NCBI GenBank assembly: GCA_937915965.1
Contig: CALGHC010000602.1
Span: forward strand, 1-8,117
Direction: 5' to 3'
Length of the DNA stretch: 8,117 nucleotides
Origin: an uncultured Myxococcales bacterium
GTDB lineage: Bacteria > Myxococcota_A > UBA9042
Part shown: piece by piece, positions 1 through 5,917 of the stretch
Position numbering within the stretch: position 1 is the stretch's first letter
Layout: every line of letters begins with the position of its first letter
Program-made: the position numbers and the translations under genes
The notes under the pieces: generated by a model
Databases searched by the model: none
Seen by the model: the letters and a program-made list of their open reading frames with translations, nothing else
What the model was told of the DNA's origin: nothing

Positions 1-934
1 CTTCGCGGGTGTAGGCGTCGGTATCGGGCCGGTGGCGAGGCGTGTCGAACCGCGGCGCCTCGTCGGGACGCTGGATGGCGCGCAAACGAGCGGCGACCGT
101 CGCCGCGTCGCGGGGTCGCTCGGCGGCGTCCTTGGCCATCATGTCGGCGACCAGGGCGGCGACGCCGGCGGGCAGGCCAAGCTCAGCCTCTTCGATGACG
201 GGCGGAGCCAGCAGCACGTGCTGACGCAAAACGCCCACCGCGTTGTCCGCGTCGAACGGCGGCTCACCAATCAGCATCTCGAAGAGCACACACCCCAGGG
301 CGTACACATCGGTAGCTGGCGACACCGGGTCCGAGACAACCTGTTCTGGTGCCATATAGTGCGGCGTACCGAAGATCGAGCCGGCCTTGGTCAGCTTGCG
401 CGACACGAGGTGATCGGGGAGTCGTGCGATCGAAAAATCGAGCAACTTCAAGTGAATCCCGTCGACGGTGTGCGACACGAAGATGTTGGCCGGCTTGACG
501 TCGCGGTGAACGATGCCGGCCGCGTGCACGACGGCCAGCCCCTCGGCTGCCTGGCGGGCGAGCTCGATGGCCTCGTCCGCGGCCAGCGCACCACCGATGG
601 CGATGGCCTCGTCGAGGGGCTGGCCTTCGAGCAGCTCGGTGACGATCCAGGCCGAGCCGTCGTCGGCCACCCCGGCGTCGTGGATGGTGATGATGTTCGG
701 GTGGCAGAGTTGCGCCGCGGCGCGGGCCTCGCGAACGAGACGGCGGGCAAAGTCGTCGCTGGCGCCCTCGTCACGGCGAACGACCTTCAGCGCGACGTCA
801 CGGGCGAGGACGGTGTCGCGCGTGCGGTAGACGACCGCCATGCCGCCGCGCCCCAGGACGTCGCCGATCACGTAGCGGCCCGAGCCGTACGACGCGGCCT
901 GGCTGGTCTTTCTGTCCTCTTCCCGCTCGGCCAT
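1..934 (-). CDS. Hanks-type serine/threonine protein kinase (3' end cut by window edge)
   Basis: Translation from the ATG at 934 gives 311 residues open to the left edge. It is a cytoplasmic eukaryote-like Ser/Thr kinase that transfers phosphate from ATP to protein Ser/Thr. Catalytic elements appear in order: Gly-rich loop GRGGMAVVY (28-36), VALK with Lys50, helix-C Glu69 (VREA), HRDVKPAN with Asp145, Lys147 and Asn150, the Mg-binding motif as DFS (Asp166-Phe-Ser168) instead of DFG, activation-segment GT (189-190), MAPEQ (194-198) and Asp209 of subdomain IX. All residues needed for activity are present, so it is probably an active kinase despite DFS. The kinase domain ends near residue 287; the C-terminal sensor or membrane part lies outside the window. 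The start is well supported by GAGGAGG 5 nt upstream. It follows the barrel-protein gene on the same strand after 98 bp, which holds only a weak 5-bp hairpin (973-986, no T-run). Co-transcription is possible but unproven. Confidence 0.95.
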   Translation of the reverse strand, partial: MAEREEDRKTSQAASYGSGRYVIGDVLGRGGMAVVYRTRDTVLARDVALKVVRRDEGASDDFARRLVREARAAAQLCHPNIITIHDAGVADDGSAWIVTELLEGQPLDEAIAIGGALAADEAIELARQAAEGLAVVHAAGIVHRDVKPANIFVSHTVDGIHLKLLDFSIARLPDHLVSRKLTKAGSIFGTPHYMAPEQVVSDPVSPATDVYALGCVLFEMLIGEPPFDADNAVGVLRQHVLLAPPVIEEAELGLPAGVAALVADMMAKDAAERPRDAATVAARLRAIQRPDEAPRFDTPRHRPDTDAYTRE

Positions 935-939
935 CTCCA

Positions 940-946
940 CCTCCTC
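940..946 (-). promoter_or_regulatory. Ribosome binding site of the kinase gene
   Basis: On the minus strand GAGGAGG lies 5 nt before the ATG at 934. This strong Shine-Dalgarno match fixes the kinase start. Confidence 0.8.
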
Positions 947-1032
947 GGCGAAGGTAGACCGGCCTGTCACGGACGGCAATGGCCGTTGAGGCGACGACCG
1001 ACGCAGCGAGCGCGGCGAGGCACACCCGACCC

Positions 1033-2307
1033 TCAATGCCAGAACCCCACCCCGGCCGCGACGTTCACATAGTCCGGCGCCAGGTCCATCACCACCGAGA
1101 TCCGCCAGTCCCAGCCGTAGGTCAGGCGCATGTCGCCGCCGGCGGTGACGTGCTGGCGGCCGGGGCTGCCGGAGAATCGACTCGGCTCGAAGTAGGTGCC
1201 GCCGCGGATGATCATTCGGTTGGGCACGATCTCGGACTCGGCGCCCAGGCGCACGCTGACGGCGCTGCCACGCCCGGATGGCTGGGCCTCGCCGTCGAAC
1301 CAGCTCGCCAGGCCGATGCCGTGGGAGTTCGGGCCGCTGATCGACAGCTCGGTGGCGACCAGCACGTAGGGCCGCGGGATGGCGGCGACCTGGCGGCTGC
1401 CTCTGGGGAGGGGCGCGTCGCCGTAGGCGGGGCGGATGTTGTAGGGGCGCTCGCCGAACATCATCGAGGCGCCGATCGCGAACGAGCCAGGCGCGACGAT
1501 GGCCTCAGGCACCGTGAGCTTGGCGGCGTCGTCGCCGCTGGACTCGGCCACCGACGAGCCGGCGATGCGGGTCGGCAAGCGCATCGCCGCGCCGATGCGG
1601 AAGTTCTGGTCGCGCGGCGCGTAGAGGACGCCGTAGGTGCCGGGCGAAGATGTGCTCGCCAGGCCGATGTGGCCGGCGACCGGCGCAGAGCCGTCGCCTG
1701 GCTCGAGTCGGCTGTCGATGTTGGCGAGACCGACCCCGATGAGCGCGCCGACCACGACCTCGCCGTCGCTCAGCGCGTAGGCGAGACCGAGCCCGCCGAT
1801 GGACTGCTCGAAGTCGCGGGTCTTGATCGTACCGTCGTCGTCGCGGGTCGAGAGGGTCAGACGCTGCGAGAGGGTGTGGAAGCCGACGCCAAATCGGCCG
1901 AACTTCAAGTTGAACCCGACCTGCGAAACGGAGAGTTCGGCGCCGCTCTCCTCTCGGCCGCTCATGTCGAAGTCGACGCCGCCGCCGACGGTGCCGAAGG
2001 TCGAGAGGCCCGCGTCCCAGTCGAACCACTCGTTGCCAAAGAAGACGGGCCGCACGGCGAAGGCCGCCGGATTGACCATGTGGCCGTCGACGCCCTCCGC
2101 GATGCTGAGGAAGGCGCCGCCCAGCCCGATCACGCGTTCGCTGCCGATCACCGGGCCGACGAAGAAGTCGATCTCGTTGCCGCCAGCGGCGACCGCAGGC
2201 GCCGCGACCAACAGAGCGATCAGCACAGACGCGGACACGGCGACCGCTGCGTAGAGGCGTCGGGCTCGCCGCGCGGGCGCCAGCTGAAACAGAGTCGGGG
2301 CGGGCAT
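1033..2307 (-). CDS. Secreted, probable outer-membrane beta-barrel protein
   Basis: A 424-residue protein ending in TGA at 1033-1035. The N-terminus is a Sec signal peptide: a basic stretch PARRARR (11-17), a hydrophobic core at about 19-35 and a likely AxA-type cleavage near residue 40. The mature start carries IGLGGAFLSIA...NPAAFA (60-84), which resembles the GxGGA...NPA signature at the N-terminus of FadL/PorV-like outer-membrane proteins. The rest alternates Gly/aromatic strands with polar turns (for example FNLKFGRFGVGFHTL, TYGWDWRISVVMDL) and ends GVGFWH, close to but not exactly the usual terminal aromatic of a barrel. I cannot assign a substrate; FadL-like transport or a structural porin are both open. 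The start is chosen at ATG 2307 because it places the signal peptide correctly. No clear Shine-Dalgarno is visible, and a GTG two codons upstream (2313) is an alternative. The frame stays open upstream to 2862 but runs into the divergent lipoprotein gene, so that extension is spurious. Confidence 0.85.
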   Translation of the reverse strand: MPAPTLFQLAPARRARRLYAAVAVSASVLIALLVAAPAVAAGGNEIDFFVGPVIGSERVIGLGGAFLSIAEGVDGHMVNPAAFAVRPVFFGNEWFDWDAGLSTFGTVGGGVDFDMSGREESGAELSVSQVGFNLKFGRFGVGFHTLSQRLTLSTRDDDGTIKTRDFEQSIGGLGLAYALSDGEVVVGALIGVGLANIDSRLEPGDGSAPVAGHIGLASTSSPGTYGVLYAPRDQNFRIGAAMRLPTRIAGSSVAESSGDDAAKLTVPEAIVAPGSFAIGASMMFGERPYNIRPAYGDAPLPRGSRQVAAIPRPYVLVATELSISGPNSHGIGLASWFDGEAQPSGRGSAVSVRLGAESEIVPNRMIIRGGTYFEPSRFSGSPGRQHVTAGGDMRLTYGWDWRISVVMDLAPDYVNVAAGVGFWH

Positions 2308-2411
2308 GCACACCGCTTCAGTGGTCACCAGGGCACCGGTGCTGTCAACAAAACCGACCCTATCCCGGCCGGTTTCGCGCCGTCGCTCTGCCAAGATGTG
2401 CGTCTTCGACT

Positions 2412-2441
2412 TTGACGCGCCCACCGCGTGGCCGGTACGCT
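2412..2441 (+). promoter_or_regulatory. Candidate sigma70-like promoter for the Cys-rich lipoprotein gene
   Basis: TTGACG at 2412-2417 (5 of 6 to the -35 consensus), then an 18-bp spacer and TACGCT at 2436-2441 (3 of 6 to the -10 consensus). This would start transcription about 30 nt before the ATG at 2480. The -10 match is poor, so treat it as a guess. Confidence 0.22.
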
Positions 2442-2468
2442 TCGTGGCCCCACCGAAGGTGCGGACGC

Positions 2469-2473
2469 AGGAG
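2469..2473 (+). promoter_or_regulatory. Ribosome binding site of the Cys-rich lipoprotein gene
   Basis: AGGAG lies 6 nt before ATG 2480. It favours this start over the in-frame ATG four codons later (2492). Confidence 0.7.
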
Positions 2474-2479
2474 TGATCA

Positions 2480-5400
2480 ATGAACGCCTCGATGACACGC
2501 GACGGAAGCCACGCCAACTGGGGCCGCGACGACCACCCAGGCAGGATCACGACGGCGCGTTCGCGGCTCTTCGCCTGTGTCCTCGGGCTGGGCGCCGCCG
2601 CGCTCGTCGGCGGCTGCGGCGTGGTCTCGGTCGACCCGGCCGCCGGCGGCGACTTTGACGGCTTCGGCGTCGACAGCCTGACCGACGGCGGCATCATCGA
2701 CGCGATCGGCACAGACTCCGCCCTCGTCGACACCGCGGAGCCCCAGTGCATCACCAACTTTGACTGTGACGGAGTGATCCCCGGCCAGTCGATCTGCCGC
2801 CTGCCCGCCTGTGTTGCGGGCCAATGCGAGCTGGAGAATCGCGACATCGGCACGCCGTGCATCCACCCCAGCGACCAGACCGAGGCCTGTGAGGTCGCCG
2901 CTTGCGACGAGGAAGGGGCTTGCTCGATCCGACCCCAGTCCGACGGCAGCCCGTGCGGCCTCGGCGCGTGCGGTCAGATCTGCGCGCTGGGACTGTGTGT
3001 CGCTGCCTCGGCGACCGACTACGACGACGGCAACCCATGCACGGATGACTACTGCGAGCAGGGCCAACAGGTCGTGCACGCGCCGATCACGGATCTGGGC
3101 CTAGGCTGCGACGACGGCGACGTCTGTACCCAGAGCGATGTCTGTATCTCTGGCAGCTGCAAGGGCGAAAAGCAGACTTGCAGCGACGGCGTCGCCTGCA
3201 CCCTCGACACCTGCGACGCCGACAAGGGCTGCATCCACACCGCCAACGACGAGGCTTGTACCGACGACGACCCCTGTACCATTGAGGCCTGTGACGAGGC
3301 CAAGGGCTGCGAGGTGGCGGGCTACGACGCGGGCGCGAAATGTGACGACGGCTCGGAGTGCACCAACGACGAGACCTGCACAAAGGACGGTGCGTGCGTC
3401 GGCGCGAGCACCTGCCCCTGCGAGGCCGACAACGACTGCGAGGGTGGCGACCTCTGTGTCCCGCAGATCTGCAAAGAGAGCCTGTGCGAGTTCGATCTCG
3501 CCGCGGCGGTCGCCTGTGATTCAGCCGACGACAGTGAGTGCCTCAAGAACCTCTGCCAGCCCGACAGCGGCCAATGTCAGCCCACGCCCGTCGCGGGCGG
3601 CAAGTCCTGCGACGACGGCAGCGCCTGCACGACGACGTCCACTTGCGATACCGGCGAGTGCGGCGGCGAGGCGGACGTCGACTGCGACGACGCCAACCCG
3701 TGCACCAACGACCTGTGCACGCCGGTCGAGGGCTGCATGCACCTCGGCAACGCCCTGCCCTGTGACGACGGCAACCCGTGCACCAGCGACGACGCATGCG
3801 CCAAGGGCGGCTGCACCGGCACGCCGGCCGCATGCGACGATGACATCGCCTGTACCTTCGACAGCTGTGACCCGGGCACGGGGGCGTGCGCCAACACGCC
3901 GGGCGGGGGCGCATGCGACGACGCCAACCCGTGCACCAGCGATGCCTGCGAACCGGGCGTCGGCTGCGCCCACGAGGCCGACAACGCCGCCAGCTGCGAC
4001 GACGGCGACGACTGCACAGACGACGCCTGCCAGGGCGGCCAGTGCGTCGTCGCGTCCTACGTCTGCCAGTGCAAGAATGACGCCGACTGCGACGACAAGA
4101 ACCCGTGCACGGTCGACACCTGCAGCGCCGGCAGCTGCAGCACAGAAGCCGGCAACGAGGGCTCGGCATGCTCGACGGGCTCGAAATGTGACCTGCCCGA
4201 CTCGGGGACCTGCAAGGCCGGCGCCTGCACGGGCGGCGCGACCAAGACCTGCGCCGACAAGAAGGACGCTTGCAACGACGCCCAGTGCAACCCGGCGACC
4301 GGAGCGTGCGAGGTGCAGGCCAAGAAGGACGGCACCGCATGTGATGCAGACGGCGACGGTTGCACGGCCAACGATGGTTGCAAGGCGGGCGAGTGCGCCG
4401 CGGGCGCGGCGCCGGACTGCTCCGAGAAATCAGACGCGTGCCACACCGGCGCGTGCAAGGACGGGACCGGCGACGACGGTACGGCGTACAGCTGCGTTGG
4501 GGCGCCTGTCGCGAAGGGGACGGCTTGCAACGACGGCCAGTTCTGCACGATCGAGGACACCTGTGATGGCGAGGGCGCCTGCATGGGCGGTCTGGACAAG
4601 ACCTGTTCGGAGTACGGCAACGCCTGCAACAGCGGCTATTGCGACGAAGAGGGCGACGCGTGCGCGACCGAGCAGAAAGCGCCGAGCACGGTCTGCGACG
4701 ACGGCGAGTGGTGCACCCAGGGCGACCATTGCAGCGAAGGCGAGTGCGTCGGCGACATGATGAAGGCCTGCCCGGGCGGTCTGTGCCAGGTGGGCGTGTG
4801 CGACGACGGCAAGGACGCGTGCACGCTCGCGCCGGCCCCTGCCGGCACCCCATGCGACGACGGCAAGGCGTGCACCGAAGGCGATCTCTGCAACGGCGAG
4901 GCGGGCTGTTCGGGCCAGGAGAAGGTCTGCGACGACGACAACCTCTGCACCGACGATGCCTGTTCGACCAACAGCGGCGCGTGCACGACGGCGGCCAACA
5001 GCGCGCCCTGCAACGACGGCGACGCGTGCACCAGCGGCGACATCTGCGCCGGTGGCGCCTGCACCGGGCCCAAAATCACAAACTGTGCAGACGAGGACAA
5101 GTGTACGGCGGACGCGTGCAGTCAGAAGACGGGCGCGTGCAGCCATACGCCGATCCCCGGCTGCGGCGGCAACTGCGTGTCCGATGGCAACTGCGCGACC
5201 ACCAACGCCTGCCTGATCGCGTTCTGCGACATGCAGGTCGGCAAGTGCGCGACGAAGGAAAAGGCCGACGGGACAAAGTGCAGCGACGGTGACCTCTGCA
5301 CCGGCCAGGGCGGCACCGACTCGTGCAAGGCCGGCACCTGCGTGGGCAAGGCGACCTACTGCAACGACAACAACCTATGCACCAGCGACAGCTGCGCGGC

Positions 5401-5917
5401 GGCGACCGGCGCGTGTGTCTATGCGAACAACACACTGGCATGCAGCGACGGCAACCCGTGCACCGGCGCCGGCAACACCGACACCTGCAGTGGCGGCTCG
5501 TGCAAAGGAGCTGCGGTCACCTGCAACGACAACAACGCGTGCACGTCGGATACGTGTCTCGCCTTCAAGGGCATGGCGCTGTGCTCGAACACGCCCAAGG
5601 TCTGCAAGTCCGACGGCAACGTCTGCACAAACGACGTGTGCAACCCCAAGACCGGGGCGTGCTCGTACCCGAACAACACCGCGGCTTGCACCCACGCGGA
5701 CGCCTGTGTGATCGGTGAGAAGTGCAGCTTGGGCAAATGCGTTGGCGTGCAGAACCCCTGCATCGACGGCAAGGCGTGTACGAAAGATGCCTGCTACAAG
5801 GGGATCTGCTCACACACGGTCGATTGCGACGACGGCCTCGCCTACACCCTGGACTACTGCGACCCTGGCACCGGCAAGTGCGTTCACAAGTTCTGCATCA
5901 AGTGCTTGCCGCAGTAA
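2480..5917 (+). CDS. Giant Cys-rich repeat lipoprotein (Dictyostelium CTDC-type repeats)
   Basis: A 1145-residue protein with about 160 cysteines by hand count (about 14%), very rich in Asp, Gly and Thr. Residues 1-46 form a lipoprotein signal: Arg-containing n-region, hydrophobic stretch LFACVLGLGAAALVGGC and a lipobox VGGC with acylated Cys46. Gly at +2 is not the Asp retention signal, so outer-membrane placement is expected. Residues 47-89 are an Asp/Gly linker without Cys. From Cys90 to the end the chain is Cys-rich, dominated by units of the form CxDGxxCTxDxC...GxC, matching the Dictyostelium slime-mould repeat family (Pfam Dicty_CTDC), also common in myxobacterial surface proteins. Folding needs periplasmic disulfide formation. 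No catalytic domain, transmembrane helix or C-terminal sorting tag (MYXO-CTERM type) is visible; it ends FCIKCLPQ. Probable role: rigid surface rod, adhesin or matrix component (inference). DADGDG at 622-627 resembles a Ca-binding loop, and the many DDG motifs could bind metal. The gene is monocistronic-looking; its last 20 bp overlap the opposing GMC gene. Confidence 0.92.
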   Translation: MNASMTRDGSHANWGRDDHPGRITTARSRLFACVLGLGAAALVGGCGVVSVDPAAGGDFDGFGVDSLTDGGIIDAIGTDSALVDTAEPQCITNFDCDGVIPGQSICRLPACVAGQCELENRDIGTPCIHPSDQTEACEVAACDEEGACSIRPQSDGSPCGLGACGQICALGLCVAASATDYDDGNPCTDDYCEQGQQVVHAPITDLGLGCDDGDVCTQSDVCISGSCKGEKQTCSDGVACTLDTCDADKGCIHTANDEACTDDDPCTIEACDEAKGCEVAGYDAGAKCDDGSECTNDETCTKDGACVGASTCPCEADNDCEGGDLCVPQICKESLCEFDLAAAVACDSADDSECLKNLCQPDSGQCQPTPVAGGKSCDDGSACTTTSTCDTGECGGEADVDCDDANPCTNDLCTPVEGCMHLGNALPCDDGNPCTSDDACAKGGCTGTPAACDDDIACTFDSCDPGTGACANTPGGGACDDANPCTSDACEPGVGCAHEADNAASCDDGDDCTDDACQGGQCVVASYVCQCKNDADCDDKNPCTVDTCSAGSCSTEAGNEGSACSTGSKCDLPDSGTCKAGACTGGATKTCADKKDACNDAQCNPATGACEVQAKKDGTACDADGDGCTANDGCKAGECAAGAAPDCSEKSDACHTGACKDGTGDDGTAYSCVGAPVAKGTACNDGQFCTIEDTCDGEGACMGGLDKTCSEYGNACNSGYCDEEGDACATEQKAPSTVCDDGEWCTQGDHCSEGECVGDMMKACPGGLCQVGVCDDGKDACTLAPAPAGTPCDDGKACTEGDLCNGEAGCSGQEKVCDDDNLCTDDACSTNSGACTTAANSAPCNDGDACTSGDICAGGACTGPKITNCADEDKCTADACSQKTGACSHTPIPGCGGNCVSDGNCATTNACLIAFCDMQVGKCATKEKADGTKCSDGDLCTGQGGTDSCKAGTCVGKATYCNDNNLCTSDSCAAATGACVYANNTLACSDGNPCTGAGNTDTCSGGSCKGAAVTCNDNNACTSDTCLAFKGMALCSNTPKVCKSDGNVCTNDVCNPKTGACSYPNNTAACTHADACVIGEKCSLGKCVGVQNPCIDGKACTKDACYKGICSHTVDCDDGLAYTLDYCDPGTGKCVHKFCIKCLPQ
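2747..2830 (+). repeat. Punctuating Cys module 1 of the lipoprotein
   Basis: Begins with CITNFDC (Cys90-Cys96), then a short Cys-rich tail (SIC, PAC, GQC). It shares the C-x5-C head of the modules at residues 314, 531 and 899 and marks the start of the Cys-rich region. Confidence 0.5.
3419..3499 (+). repeat. Punctuating Cys module 2 of the lipoprotein
   Basis: Begins with CEADNDC (Cys314-Cys320), preceded by CP to give a CxC step, then DLC, QIC and SLC. It interrupts the regular unit array. Confidence 0.5.
4070..4141 (+). repeat. Punctuating Cys module 3 of the lipoprotein
   Basis: Begins with CKNDADC (Cys531-Cys537), preceded by CQ as a CxC step like module 2. It runs directly into a type B unit (CDDKNPCTVDTC with shared Cys). 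Confidence 0.5.
5174..5251 (+). repeat. Punctuating Cys module 4 of the lipoprotein
   Basis: Begins with CVSDGNC (Cys899-Cys905), preceded by CGGN, followed by NAC, AFC and GKC with the same spacing style as modules 1 and 2. Confidence 0.5.

Larger units (their letters stand above)
2308..2479. promoter_or_regulatory. Divergent intergenic region between barrel protein and Cys-rich lipoprotein
   Basis: This 172-bp gap must drive the lipoprotein to the right and probably the barrel/kinase pair to the left. Visible structure: a perfect 10-bp palindrome GCACCGGTGC (2333-2342); a perfect 6-bp inverted repeat AAACCG/CGGTTT (2351-2356 and 2370-2375, 13-bp spacer); and a minus-strand TTGACA (complement of 2343-2348) with no convincing -10 downstream of it. 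The palindrome directly follows that minus-strand TTGACA, where an operator could act. All of this is weak single-sequence evidence. Confidence 0.5.
3020..5887 (+). repeat. Array of about 28 CTDC-type units within the lipoprotein gene
   Basis: The units span residues 181-1136, each about 24-28 residues. Two types can be separated by eye. Type A has 13 residues from first to third Cys, then a short GxCxG tail (for example CDDGSECTNDETC, CNDGDACTSGDIC). Type B has 12 residues, then DxxtGxCxh (for example CDDANPCTNDLC, CNDNNLCTSDSC). In many stretches A and B alternate, giving a pair period near 51 residues. DNA similarity is highest at 3683, 3761 and 3914, where units share a nearly identical stretch around AACCCGTGCACCA with start spacings of 78 and 153 bp (26 and 51 codons), pointing to in-frame tandem duplication. 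Several units are degenerate (for example CDSADDSEC, CTHADAC). Confidence 0.88.

Noticed and set aside
973..986. ACGGC/GCCGT hairpin between barrel and kinase genes as a terminator
   Set aside because: Only a 5-bp stem with no following T-run on the minus strand. It is not enough to call a terminator.
979..2415. 478-residue plus-strand open frame
   Set aside because: It lies antisense to the barrel-protein gene, whose signal peptide and strand pattern are convincing. The frame is a by-product of high GC, with low-complexity Ala/Arg/Gly/Asp composition.
2308..2862. N-terminal extension of the barrel protein up to 2862
   Set aside because: It would overlap the divergent lipoprotein gene including its signal peptide, and would bury the obvious Sec signal of the barrel protein.
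3543..4853. 436-residue minus-strand Arg/Cys-rich open frame
   Set aside because: It is the antisense shadow of the repeat array; the periodic composition is inherited from the plus-strand repeats.
3020..5887. CRISPR-like or non-coding satellite array
   Set aside because: The repeats are in-frame protein repeats with variable sequence and length, not identical direct repeats with unique spacers.
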